Shown here piece after piece: positions 26,392 to 32,687 of a DNA stretch of 32,687 bases. Below the pieces are notes generated by a model. The model saw only the letters and a program-made list of their open reading frames with translations, was not told where the DNA came from and searched no databases. Origin of the DNA: Planctomycetota bacterium (GTDB lineage Bacteria > Planctomycetota > Phycisphaerae > Phycisphaerales > SM1A02); the NCBI GenBank assembly GCA_022566725.1, contig JADFIM010000003.1, positions 1 to 32,687 on the forward strand, in the 5' to 3' direction. The position numbers and the translations under genes are program-made. Each line of letters opens with the position of its first letter. Position 1 is the stretch's first letter.

Positions 26392-26640
26392 ATGGCAAAA
26401 AAGAGACGCGCCACGAAGAAGAAGGCCGCCAGGAAAAAGACGGCCAAGAAGAGGACTGTAAGAAAGGTTAGACGAAAGAAGGTCACCAGAAAGAAGGTCG
26501 CTCGCAAGAAGAGGAAGACCAGAAAGAAGAAGGCCACTACCAAGAAGAAGGCCACTCGAAAGAAACGGAGGAAGAAGGCGACCAAGAAGAAGGCCACCCG
26601 CAAGAAGGTCAGAAGGAAGAAGGCCAGAAAAAAGAAGTAG
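26392..26640 (+). CDS. Lys/Arg-rich histone H1-like nucleoid protein
   Basis: An 82-residue protein made of only six amino acids: 37 Lys, 18 Arg, 11 Ala, 10 Thr, 5 Val and the initiator Met, so 67 percent Lys plus Arg. It resembles the C-terminal tails of bacterial H1-like proteins (Hc2/AlgP type) that bind DNA without a fold and compact the nucleoid. The AGGAGG about 8 bases before the ATG is strong. The short repeats ([15 protein letters not shown]) vary along the protein. It is a single-gene unit: dapB starts on the other strand 148 bases away, and a hairpin follows its stop. The antisense ORF through it is hydrophobic only because it is the complement of AAG/AGA codons. Confidence 0.8.
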   Translation: MAKKRRATKKKAARKKTAKKRTVRKVRRKKVTRKKVARKKRKTRKKKATTKKKATRKKRRKKATKKKATRKKVRRKKARKKK

Positions 26641-26646
26641 CGATCA

Positions 26647-26667
26647 ACGCCCCCGTTCAAGGGGCGT
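26647..26667 (+). terminator. Stem-loop downstream of the H1-like gene
   Basis: ACGCCCC (26647-26653) and GGGGCGT (26661-26667) form a perfect 7-bp stem with a 7-base loop, starting 6 bases after the stop codon of the Lys/Arg-rich gene. There is no T-tract, so it may be a Rho-aided terminator or an mRNA-stabilising hairpin. Confidence 0.4.
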
Positions 26668-26833
26668 ACCGATACTTCGAATGGCAGGATCTGATGGGGC
26701 TGGCATTGATGCCGGCCTCTTTCTATGCGCGCAAGGCGACCAGGCAGGACCCTGTTGCCGGTTCCGTACACATCGACTGCTACAATCGGAAACCCAGGGT
26801 TCAGGGCTTGGAGGGACACCGAGGAACCGTGCC

Positions 26834-27100
26834 ATGACCCACGTCATCGGGGAAACCTGTATCAACACCAAGGACGCTTCCTGCGTGGATGTCTGCCCCG
26901 TCGATTGCATTCACCCAACCAAGGACGAGGCGGAGTTCCAGGAGGCGGAAATGCTGTACATCGACCCGGACACGTGCATCGACTGCGGCTTGTGCGTCGA
27001 TGAGTGCCCGGTTCAGGCGATCTTCCCTGAGGAGGACCTACCGGAGCAATGGCTCAACTACATCCAGATCAACTCGGAGTGGTACCAGAAGCAGGCGTGA
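26834..27100 (+). CDS. Ferredoxin, seven-iron type (3Fe-4S/4Fe-4S)
   Basis: An 88-residue electron carrier starting at the ATG at 26834 (MTHVIGETC); GAGGA lies about 8 bases before it, and the longer ORF start at 26681 adds unrelated sequence. The first cluster motif is C-x7-C-x3-CP ([19 protein letters not shown]), the spacing of FdxA-type seven-iron ferredoxins. The second is the classic CxxCxxCxxxCP ([23 protein letters not shown]). A C-terminal aromatic extension ([12 protein letters not shown]) is also typical. The likely role is low-potential electron transfer in the cytoplasm. The stop codon lies within a perfect 12-base palindrome (TGATCGCGATCA) whose meaning is unclear. Confidence 0.93.
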   Translation: MTHVIGETCINTKDASCVDVCPVDCIHPTKDEAEFQEAEMLYIDPDTCIDCGLCVDECPVQAIFPEEDLPEQWLNYIQINSEWYQKQA

Positions 27101-27186
27101 TCGCGATCACCCCAGCCCATGTGCTGTGGCGCCAACATGTGCATGCCCAGGCAGGTGAGCTGCAAGCGCGGCAGTAGCACCGCCGG

Positions 27187-27618
27187 TCAATCCCCGGGAT
27201 ACTCCTCATCCTCCTCGGAGTCGCTCACCTTGCTGACACCGCTAGCGGCGTCCGGCCGTTCCGTCCAGTCCTCGACCCGGGCCCCGAGATTCAGCTCGCT
27301 GGTCATTGTCTTGCGGTAGCCCAGTTTTCGAATCACCTCCAGCACTTCGGTCCAGGTCGGAAACGTCAACTCGTTGACGCGCTTGAAGCTGTCGATGGCC
27401 ATGATGAACATGAACTGCTCTTGCGTCATTTCGCCTTCTTCAGCCGCTCGCATGAAGTCGGTGCGGCGGCGTCCCGGCCCGCGTCTCCGTTCGAGATTGG
27501 TTGCCGTAGCGATCGGGCGCGCCTCCCTTTGATCAATGCCGTGCCGTCGATCAACAACACTTTTTCTGCGACTTGAGCCGCGCTGGACCTGCTCATCTTC
27601 CTGGTCGTGTTCAGCCAT
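27187..27618 (-). CDS. Hypothetical protein with RAAEEGE/EVLEVIRKLGYRK region
   Basis: A 143-residue protein from the ATG at 27618 (MAEHDQEDEQ); the ORF continues to 27699 without conserved sequence. The N-terminal half is Arg-rich and disordered (RRGPGRRRTDF). The central core is RAAEEGEMTQEQFMFIMAIDSFKRVN and FPTWTEVLEVIRKLGYRKTM, and the C-terminal tail is acidic (SDSEEDEEYPGD). I recall this core from planctomycete hypotheticals only. The helical core with a basic arm suggests nucleic-acid binding. It is divergent from the membrane-protein pair with 144 bases between starts. Confidence 0.65.
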   Translation of the reverse strand: MAEHDQEDEQVQRGSSRRKSVVDRRHGIDQREARPIATATNLERRRGPGRRRTDFMRAAEEGEMTQEQFMFIMAIDSFKRVNELTFPTWTEVLEVIRKLGYRKTMTSELNLGARVEDWTERPDAASGVSKVSDSEEDEEYPGD

Positions 27619-27762
27619 GACTTGCTCCGGCCGTCCACAGCTGCCCAATGCGGGTACACTACGCCCGACCTGGGCGACTGCGAAGAACTGCCGACGCATG
27701 CCAATCGAGCCGCATGGGACGGCGATAAGCTGAGAATCGAGTTACTCCTCAACCCGCAGACC

Positions 27763-28245
27763 ATGTCCATTTCGACCAAATCTGACTGGCAATTCACCCC
27801 ATCGAACGCGATTCTCGCGTGGGTCTGGCCGGGGCTCGGACATATCAGCCTCGGCCACCGCAGACGCGGTCTACTCGTAATGTTTGGAGTCCTGTTCCTG
27901 TTCCTCGGCGGCGTGCTCATCGGGGGGATCGATGTTGTGGACCGCAAGGAAGATCGGCTGTGGTTCTGGGCCCAGGCCCTTTGCGGACCGATCGCGCTCG
28001 CTGTGGATTTCACAAATCAGACCTTCCTCAAGACGTGGCCGCCTGACGGGGCGGAGCGATCCGACGAGAGGGACTCCAGGGCCATCGTTCAGCTGGGCCG
28101 CAAGGGCCTCGGCCGCGTCAATGAGATGGGCACACTCTTTTGCGCACTGGCCGGATTGATGAACCTCGTCGTGATTCTCGACGCGCTTCACCATCCGTCC
28201 AGAAGAGTTGCGGATCGGCGGCGGCGCGGCAGCGCCGAACCATGA
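27763..28245 (+). CDS. Polytopic membrane protein, DUF6677-like (predicted)
   Basis: The ATG at 27763 gives 160 residues with at least three hydrophobic segments: LAWVWPGLGHISLG, RGLLVMFGVLFLFLGGVLIG and MGTLFCALAGLMNLVVILDAL, with FWAQALCGPIALAVDF in between. The PGLGH turn between a first helix and a basic loop (HRRRGLL) recalls short TM2-like or DUF6677 membrane proteins of planctomycetes; that family name is a guess. It overlaps the next gene by 4 bases (ATGA), so the two are co-translated. The 52 residues before this ATG in the ORF are not protein-like. Confidence 0.6.
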   Translation: MSISTKSDWQFTPSNAILAWVWPGLGHISLGHRRRGLLVMFGVLFLFLGGVLIGGIDVVDRKEDRLWFWAQALCGPIALAVDFTNQTFLKTWPPDGAERSDERDSRAIVQLGRKGLGRVNEMGTLFCALAGLMNLVVILDALHHPSRRVADRRRRGSAEP

Positions 28246-28493
28246 TCCCCGTGCTCGCCTACATTCCGTTTCTCGACCCGATCAATGCGGTACACGATTG
28301 GTGGTATCTGCTGCTGGTCCCATTGTCGTTCAGCGTGTCCGTGATCTACCTGGCGCTGCGGATGCCCAGTCTCGACCATTACTGGCGACGAGTGTTGTTG
28401 ATGACCGTGCAGATCGTAGGGGCAATCGCCGCCCTGGCGATCGTACTTGTGGTGCTTGTCCAGGTGGTTATTCCCTGGTTGCCGGTGGATTAG
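28242..28493 (+). CDS. Small two-helix membrane protein
   Basis: An 83-residue protein starting at an ATG that overlaps the previous stop. It has two transmembrane helices (WYLLLVPLSFSVSVIYLAL and VQIVGAIAALAIVLVVLVQVVIPWL) joined by a loop with MPSLDHYWRR. No named family. The translational coupling implies a shared function with the upstream membrane protein, perhaps two subunits of one membrane complex. Confidence 0.6.
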   Translation: MIPVLAYIPFLDPINAVHDWWYLLLVPLSFSVSVIYLALRMPSLDHYWRRVLLMTVQIVGAIAALAIVLVVLVQVVIPWLPVD

Positions 28494-28550
28494 CGCAATT
28501 GCGGGCGAATGAGCTTCGAAGCGATCTGCACCCTCCAGGAACCCGTCGGG

Positions 28551-29330
28551 TCACTGCCCCACCCTTCGCATCACGTATGCGGCGGCGTACATCCCGCCGA
28601 TGTCCTCGCGATCGACGGACGTCGGCGGGTACTTGTTGTTCAGCGGCTGCAGGCGGATCGTCCGGCCATCGTCCTCGATGTAGATGCGCTTGAAAGTGGT
28701 CTCGTTGTCGCGCAGGAGGCGCACAAAGCAGTCCGATCCCGACGGCGTGAGCAGGGCGGGTGAGAAAATCACGATCTCGCCTTCGCGGTAGCCCGGCTCC
28801 ATTGAGTCGCCCACGACCCGCGCCGCGAACGCCTGTGGGTCGGTGACATCGGGGCAGGCGATGTGCTCGTCGGCAATCGACGCTGGATAGTCCAGGTCGG
28901 TGAACTCCCGGGGATACCCGGCGGCAACCTGGTTGATGACCGGGATCTGCCGACCTAACGGAAGGGGCTCGTCCACGTTGGCGGTGAACTGCTCGATGAT
29001 CTCCCGCAGCTCTCCGGTGCGAAACAGCTCGTCAAGGCTCTCGCCTCGACGGGCCGCCTGCCTCAACCGCCCAGCCAGGGCCTGTGAGGTTGCCACGCGA
29101 GCCTTGACCTCGGCCGGCGTGCTGTCCCATTGCAATGCCGCAATCAATCGAGCATCGGTGATCCCCAGGGCCGACTCAATCTGACGGGCCTTGGACGCCG
29201 AGACCGTCCGCTGGCCGGACTCCATCAACGACAGATGCGACTTGCTGCACCGGAGCACCTTGGCCAATGCCTCCTGGGTCATCCCGGCCTGTTTCCGCTC
29301 GTCGCGGATCAGGCGGCCAATGGTCGCCAT
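28551..29330 (-). CDS. LexA/CI-type phage repressor (XRE + S24 peptidase)
   Basis: A 259-residue self-cleaving repressor. The HTH at about residues 5-60 reads LIRDERKQAGMTQEALAKVLRCSKSHLSLMESGQRT. A helical linker leads to the S24 domain from about 128. The predicted cleavage site is Ala137-Gly138 in NQVAAGYPREF; the catalytic Ser176 is in RVVGDSMEPGYREGE, and the general base Lys214 is in ETTFKRIYIED. This is the architecture of CI-like repressors that are inactivated by RecA during DNA damage and hold prophages dormant. The ATG at 29330 has GGGAGG a few bases upstream. The gene is divergent from a phage-like operon, the usual layout of a lysogeny switch, with candidate operators between. 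Confidence 0.92.
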   Translation of the reverse strand: MATIGRLIRDERKQAGMTQEALAKVLRCSKSHLSLMESGQRTVSASKARQIESALGITDARLIAALQWDSTPAEVKARVATSQALAGRLRQAARRGESLDELFRTGELREIIEQFTANVDEPLPLGRQIPVINQVAAGYPREFTDLDYPASIADEHIACPDVTDPQAFAARVVGDSMEPGYREGEIVIFSPALLTPSGSDCFVRLLRDNETTFKRIYIEDDGRTIRLQPLNNKYPPTSVDREDIGGMYAAAYVMRRVGQ

Positions 29331-29409
29331 GTGAACCTCCCGTCAAGATTCAAAAAGTTTACTAAAATGTGAACTCTGGGCTTGCTTTGCGCCTGCCAAT
29401 AGTGTAAAC
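29331..29409. promoter_or_regulatory. Candidate repressor operator cluster in the divergent region
   Basis: The 154 bases between the repressor and the sigma-like gene are clearly more AT-rich than their neighbours. Six-base half-sites recur: GTGAAC (29331-29336, just upstream of the repressor start codon), GTTTAC (29357-29362), GTGAAC (29369-29374) and GTAAAC (29404-29409). GTTTAC-TAAAAT-GTGAAC forms an imperfect 6-6-6 palindrome, a normal size for a dimeric XRE repressor. A candidate minus-strand promoter (TTGCAA, 16 bases, TACACT) overlaps the cluster. Binding by the adjacent repressor is inferred from position. Confidence 0.45.
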
Positions 29410-29484
29410 ATTGTTCGATAGTTTGCAAGTATGAAAACTCATATTGGGCGTCGTTTCTTGTAACCCGTTTGTGGAGCGTTTATT

Positions 29485-29937
29485 GTGATATTCGAGGCGA
29501 GTGCCGACGAGGCCGCCAGGCTCCGCCAGCACCGTGGCCTGGCCGAGCGAATCCTGGATTATGTGGCCCCCCTTCGGACTGGGGATCAGGCCCTGCTGCG
29601 GGCAATCTACGACCGAGGGATGACGGCCAGCGACTTCGCCCGCGCTGTGGGCCAACGGCCTCGGACGGTGCGTCGGCGGGTCCAGAGGCTTCTGGAGCGG
29701 ATCGGCTCCGATCATTTTCAGTTGGTCCTGCGGCAGCGGCAAGATTGGCCGTCAACACGTCGCCGTGTCGCGGAACTCGTCTTTCTCCAGGGCGCATCGC
29801 AGCGGCAGACCGCTGCCTCCACCGGCCTAAGCCTGCATCAGATCAGGCAGGAGATCGCCCGCATCCGATTCTTGATCGACCACGATCTTCAGCGGCGCGG
29901 GCCGACGGGAGCGCTTGATGCGCAGCATCCGCGTTGA
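29485..29937 (+). CDS. Sigma-70-like double-HTH regulator
   Basis: A 150-residue basic protein starting at a GTG (29485) with GGAG 8 bases upstream. Two helix-turn-helix units are visible. About residues 32-72 (DQALLRAIYDRGMTASDFARAVGQRPRTVRRRVQRLLERI) resembles sigma region 4 or an RNAP-associated HTH. About 92-130 (RRVAELVFLQGASQRQTAASTGLSLHQIRQEIARI) is a second one. It is the first gene of the + strand phage operon, so a role as middle or late transcription activator is reasonable but unproven. It overlaps the ABC ATPase gene by 20 bases. Confidence 0.6.
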   Translation: MIFEASADEAARLRQHRGLAERILDYVAPLRTGDQALLRAIYDRGMTASDFARAVGQRPRTVRRRVQRLLERIGSDHFQLVLRQRQDWPSTRRRVAELVFLQGASQRQTAASTGLSLHQIRQEIARIRFLIDHDLQRRGPTGALDAQHPR

Positions 29938-30574
29938 GCGCAGCGTCGCGACGGCTGTCCGTCCGTCACCGCGAGTGCTGGAGATGGCCGTCATGTTTGG
30001 GTTGGGCGTGGATGATCAACGGAGGTTGCAGGTTGTCCCACCGTGCGAGATCCCACTGCCGCAGGGCGCAGTGGTCTTCGTCACCGGGCCCTCCGGCGGC
30101 GGGAAATCCACGATCCTCGCGTTGATCGGGGAGCAGTGCGATATGAACAGCGTTGGCGTGATCCGTTTCGATCAACAGGCCTCTTTGCCTGAAGTGCCGC
30201 TGGTCGATGTGTTCGATCTTCCGTTATCACGGGTTACGTCGCTGCTGGCCATGGCGGGGCTTGGCGACGCCTTTGTGATGCTTCGTTGCCCCTGCGAGCT
30301 GAGCGACGGCCAGAGATACCGGCTTCGCCTGGCGCAGACGATTGAGCTGGCCGAACGTGAAGATGCGGGCGCTGTGATACTGGCCGACGAATTCGGGGCG
30401 ACCCTAGACCGCCAGACCGCCCAGATCATCGCCCGCAATGTGTACCGCTGGACCCGCCGATCCGGCCACACTTTCGTCGCCGCGACCAGCCACGATGATC
30501 TGCTCGAAGCGCTTCAGCCGCAGGTGCTCGTGTACAAGGGCCTGGGCGAGCAGATGGAGGTGGTGCTGCAATGA
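29918..30574 (+). CDS. ABC-type ATPase, COG2401-like, phage-borne
   Basis: A 218-residue soluble ABC ATPase without membrane segments. Walker A is GPSGGGKST (57-65), the ABC signature is LSDGQR (128-133) in the context CELSDGQRYRLRLAQT, Walker B is VILADEF (153-159) followed by GATLDRQTA, and the H-loop is ATSHDDLLE (His192). LSDGQRYR and DEFGATLDR are distinctive of the ABC domains that are fused to acetyltransferases in COG2401, rather than of transporters. I took the ATG at 29918 over the TTG at 29915 because GGGAG lies 6 bases before it. Its stop overlaps the GNAT start (ATGA), so the fused family appears here as two coupled genes. It probably couples ATP hydrolysis to a DNA- or RNA-directed acyl transfer, by inference. 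Confidence 0.8.
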   Translation: MRSIRVERSVATAVRPSPRVLEMAVMFGLGVDDQRRLQVVPPCEIPLPQGAVVFVTGPSGGGKSTILALIGEQCDMNSVGVIRFDQQASLPEVPLVDVFDLPLSRVTSLLAMAGLGDAFVMLRCPCELSDGQRYRLRLAQTIELAEREDAGAVILADEFGATLDRQTAQIIARNVYRWTRRSGHTFVAATSHDDLLEALQPQVLVYKGLGEQMEVVLQ

Positions 30575-31407
30575 TCGACGGAGCTTGCAGCCCAGCCGTA
30601 TGTGACAACCCGCGGGAATCACTTCGCCAACGTTTCGAGCGCCTTCCCGCAGCATCAATCGTCCAGAAGCTGCGCACCGAAGCCGGCACGTTCGCCGACT
30701 ACAGGCACCTTTCACCATTCCATTACAAATCAGGCCAGCCGGGCGCCGTCACCAAGGTCTACCGTCTCGTTTACAGGGCACCGACGGTGGTCGGTCGATT
30801 CCGGCGTCGGCACAACGAAACCACAGTCGTCGGCGTCCTGCTACGGTCACTTCCGTCTCTCGGCTGTCAGCTTCGTGACTACGCGACGAACAATCGCTAC
30901 CGAGGCATTGGAGACAGGGCAACGGCAGCCATGCTCAACCACGAGTTCCGCACCATCAATCGAGTCGTGATCGACCCGCGATGGCGCGGGTTGGGGCTGG
31001 CGGTGCAACTGGTCCGCCATGCCCTGGAGCATCCAGAGACGATCTTTACCGAAGCGCTGGCCGCGATGGGGCGGGTTCATCCCTTCTTCGAGCGAGCCGG
31101 CATGACCCGCTACGACCGTCCGCCGAGGCCCGAGTACGCCCGGCTGATCGACGCGTTCGATCGGCTGGAGGTTCCTCCTGGGCTGCTTGCCTGCCGACGG
31201 CTGGTCCGTGACGCCCTTGACAAGCATCGCCCAGAGGACCAGCGATGGATCGAAATGGAGCTCCGACGGTGGCATCGCATCGCCTTTCGCACGCCAAAGC
31301 ATCGGCTCAACGCTCTCGCGCTCGACGATCTGCTGGTCGCCGCTCGTGATCGGCTGATGTCGCAGCCGGTGTATTACCTCTACCACCACAACGATACGGA
31401 GGCATGA
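30571..31407 (+). CDS. GNAT-family acyltransferase, partner of the ABC ATPase
   Basis: A 278-residue protein. The GNAT core lies at about residues 40-180: YRHLSPFHYKSGQPGAVTKVYRL, a beta-hairpin with TTVVGVLLRSLPSL, then RTINRVVIDPRWRGLGLAVQLVRHAL, in which RGLGLA is the acetyl-CoA pyrophosphate-binding loop, and FTEALAAMGRVHPFFERAGM as the motif B helix. About 95 helical residues follow and may be a specificity or partner-binding region. The ATG overlaps the ABC ATPase stop, with GGAGG upstream. The combination matches the acetyltransferase half of COG2401. The substrate is unknown; phage Mom, a GNAT-fold DNA modifier, shows that base modification is possible for such a fold. Confidence 0.75.
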   Translation: MIDGACSPAVCDNPRESLRQRFERLPAASIVQKLRTEAGTFADYRHLSPFHYKSGQPGAVTKVYRLVYRAPTVVGRFRRRHNETTVVGVLLRSLPSLGCQLRDYATNNRYRGIGDRATAAMLNHEFRTINRVVIDPRWRGLGLAVQLVRHALEHPETIFTEALAAMGRVHPFFERAGMTRYDRPPRPEYARLIDAFDRLEVPPGLLACRRLVRDALDKHRPEDQRWIEMELRRWHRIAFRTPKHRLNALALDDLLVAARDRLMSQPVYYLYHHNDTEA

Positions 31408-31476
31408 GAAGGAATCGGTGACGGGAGCCCAACCGCTTCGATCTTGTAACGCAACTGCGTCTGGACCCTCCCAGCC

Positions 31477-32064
31477 ATGCCGAACATCCCACTCGACCGG
31501 CTCGACGAACATCCCGGCAACGCGAACCGCATGGGCGAGAGCCTGCTGGAGAAGCTCATCGCCCATCTGGGCGAGTCAGGGGACTATCCGCCGCTGATCG
31601 TTCGGCCCCACCCCGCAAAGAAGGACCGGTACCAGATTCTCGACGGCCATCATCGAGCCAAGGCGCTTCGCCGGCTTGGCCATCCGCACGCTCGGTGCGA
31701 GGTGTGGGAGGTAGACGATCAACGTGCTGACTTGCTGCTGGCGACGCTTAACCGGTTGCGCGGCGATGATGATCCGTACCGTCGTGGAGAGCTCCTCGCA
31801 CGCCTCGCAGGTTCGATGGGCGTCAAAGCGTTGGCCTCTCACCTCCCTGAGGATGTCAGCCGCATTGGCAAGCTCATCGCGGCCACTCAGCCACCACCGG
31901 CGCCTGCACAGCCGCCCGACCTGGCGACGATGCCCCAGGCGGTGACGTTCTTCCTTACCGCCGGCCAGCGTGATCGGCTGTTTAAGAAGCTCAGACCTCT
32001 CACACGGGATCGAAGCGCAGCGCTGGTGGAGTTGCTGGCTCTGGATGAGCCAACAGGAGCTTAG
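31477..32064 (+). CDS. ParB/Srx-fold N-terminal domain protein
   Basis: A 195-residue protein with a ParB-like domain: LDRLDEHPGNAN, PPLIVRPHPAKKDRYQILDGHHRAKALRRLG, in which GHHR (57-60) is the conserved nucleotide-binding/catalytic motif of ParB and sulfiredoxin-like folds, then a helical part with LASHLPEDVSRIGKLIA where ParB has its HTH. The C-terminal 70 residues are Pro-rich and then helical (TAGQRDRLFKKLRPLTRDR). Phage ParB-like proteins can act as CTP-dependent DNA clamps, nucleases or adaptors to DNA-modifying enzymes; which applies is unknown. It follows the GNAT gene by 69 bases on the same strand, and the packaging-like genes come next. Confidence 0.82.
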   Translation: MPNIPLDRLDEHPGNANRMGESLLEKLIAHLGESGDYPPLIVRPHPAKKDRYQILDGHHRAKALRRLGHPHARCEVWEVDDQRADLLLATLNRLRGDDDPYRRGELLARLAGSMGVKALASHLPEDVSRIGKLIAATQPPPAPAQPPDLATMPQAVTFFLTAGQRDRLFKKLRPLTRDRSAALVELLALDEPTGA

Positions 32065-32141
32065 CCGCCGCTGCAAGTCCGCGGGCCCAACCCCCGCATA
32101 TCCATGCGGAGCCATGACACAAGCATGAGGCGAAATCGTTG

Positions 32142-32573
32142 ATGTCAGCGCCACAAAGGCCGCGTCGAAAGTGCAAAGCGTTTGACGAGCATGTGATCGC
32201 GCGGATTGTCGAAGCGGATCTATCGCCCGCGGAGTTGGCCAGGGAGCTGGAGATGAGCTTGTTCGAGCTGTCCGAACGGGCGGCGCAACCCTCGAACGTC
32301 AAGGCATTGGAGGCATTGGCCAGGCTCTCGGACGTGCGGACCCAGATGCTGTTGAGTCAATATCGTGCGAATGCGGCCATCCGGTTGATTGAGATCGCAT
32401 TAGCCAAGGAACCTACGGAGGCATCGCGCAGAGCCTGCGTGGATCTGCTGCGGGCCGACCTTGACGTCTTTGAGCAAACGTGTCAACCTACCGGCGAGTC
32501 GCAGGACGCGGCGCCGCCAAGCGAAGAGACAATTCTGGCGGCCTTGGAGCGGCTGGGCGAACAGCAGCCATGA
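32142..32573 (+). CDS. Candidate phage terminase small subunit
   Basis: A 143-residue protein from the ATG at 32142 (the TTG at 32139 is also in frame). It has a basic N-terminus, a predicted HTH (HVIARIVEADLSPAELARELEMSLFELSE), a second helical region with VKALEALARLSDVRTQMLLSQYRANAAIRLIEIAL and SRRACVDLLRADLDVFE, and an acidic Pro/Ser tail. Small terminase subunits have this N-terminal HTH plus central oligomerisation helices, and sit where this gene sits, after early genes and before the large subunit. There is no sequence signature that proves it. It overlaps the next gene by 4 bases (ATGA). Confidence 0.5.
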   Translation: MSAPQRPRRKCKAFDEHVIARIVEADLSPAELARELEMSLFELSERAAQPSNVKALEALARLSDVRTQMLLSQYRANAAIRLIEIALAKEPTEASRRACVDLLRADLDVFEQTCQPTGESQDAAPPSEETILAALERLGEQQP

Positions 32574-32687
32574 TCGCAGCCCCCATTGCCCCACGGTTTG
32601 GGCACAGCCGGCAGGAAGCAGACATCGCCGTGAGGCGAGCGCTGCGGTTGGTCGGACCGGCGACCTCAAATCAAGTGGCCCCCTATA
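32570..32687 (+). CDS. Start of a further gene in the phage operon (3' partial)
   Basis: An ATG overlapping the previous stop opens a frame that runs to the end of the window without a stop: about 39 residues (MIAAPIAPRFGHSRQEADIAVRRAL onward). Nothing diagnostic is visible. If the preceding gene is a small terminase subunit, the large subunit would be expected here, but the visible residues neither confirm nor exclude that. The last bases read GTGGCCCCCTATA, matching the repeat unit in the primase gene at the left end. Confidence 0.5.
   Translation, partial: MIAAPIAPRFGHSRQEADIAVRRALRLVGPATSNQVAPY

Noticed and set aside
26349-26819. Hydrophobic Phe/Leu-rich minus-strand ORF that looks like a membrane protein
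   Set aside because: It is the complement of AAG/AGA-rich codons in the Lys/Arg-rich gene, which has a strong ribosome binding site on the + strand.
27098-27109. Perfect palindrome TGATCGCGATCA at the ferredoxin stop as an operator
   Set aside because: It contains the stop codon, GATC/CGCG-type words are frequent here, and no regulator nearby points to it.

Overview
The window looks like chromosomal DNA of a GC-rich planctomycete, probably class Phycisphaerae. This rests on family-level cues: an HYExAFE-motif protein, a secreted protein with paired dockerin-like Cys-rich repeats, a CPECGYDL zinc ribbon behind a membrane segment, several short secreted proteins that I know only as planctomycete-type hypotheticals, and weak or absent Shine-Dalgarno sites at many genes. 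No rRNA gene or taxonomic marker is present, so the assignment is inference.

Region 1 (1-3436) is the right end of an integrative element inserted in the 3' end of a tRNA-Lys(CTT) gene. It carries a TOPRIM plus RecA-like primase/helicase (5' end outside the window), a small HTH protein and a tyrosine recombinase whose last codons lie inside the tRNA gene. The 3' end of the primase gene holds a cluster of direct and inverted GGGGGCC repeats that look like iterons or protein-binding sites.

Region 2 (3482-17360) is ordinary chromosome: gpmI, a YggS-type PLP protein, two tandem related small secreted proteins, a small membrane protein with an HYExAFE nuclease-like protein, metF, rex, a membrane/zinc-ribbon gene split by an in-frame TAG, a SPOR-like lipoprotein, a FlgM-like protein, two overlapping secreted amidohydrolase genes (three domains, one with an intact HxH motif), and a secreted dockerin-like protein with a strong RBS and a plausible promoter.

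Region 3 (17911-22509) is a compact phage head module on the + strand: portal, coiled-coil scaffold-like protein, SU10-type major capsid protein followed by a strong terminator hairpin, a connector-like protein, and a small membrane/coiled-coil protein. No terminase, protease or tail genes are seen.

Region 4 (22548-28493) returns to chromosomal genes: a lipoprotein, a small hypothetical, an M16 peptidase-like protein without its zinc motif, dapB, an extremely Lys/Arg-rich histone-H1-like protein, a seven-iron-type ferredoxin and several planctomycete-type hypothetical and membrane proteins.

Region 5 (28551 to the end) is a second phage-like module. A LexA/CI-type self-cleaving repressor faces a + strand operon of a sigma-like double-HTH protein, an ABC ATPase, a GNAT acyltransferase, a ParB-fold protein, a small terminase-like protein and the start of another gene. 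The ATPase and GNAT genes overlap (ATGA) and resemble a split form of the fused ABC-ATPase/acetyltransferase family (COG2401). Together with ParB, next to a predicted packaging gene, they are the best candidate for an undescribed system in this window.
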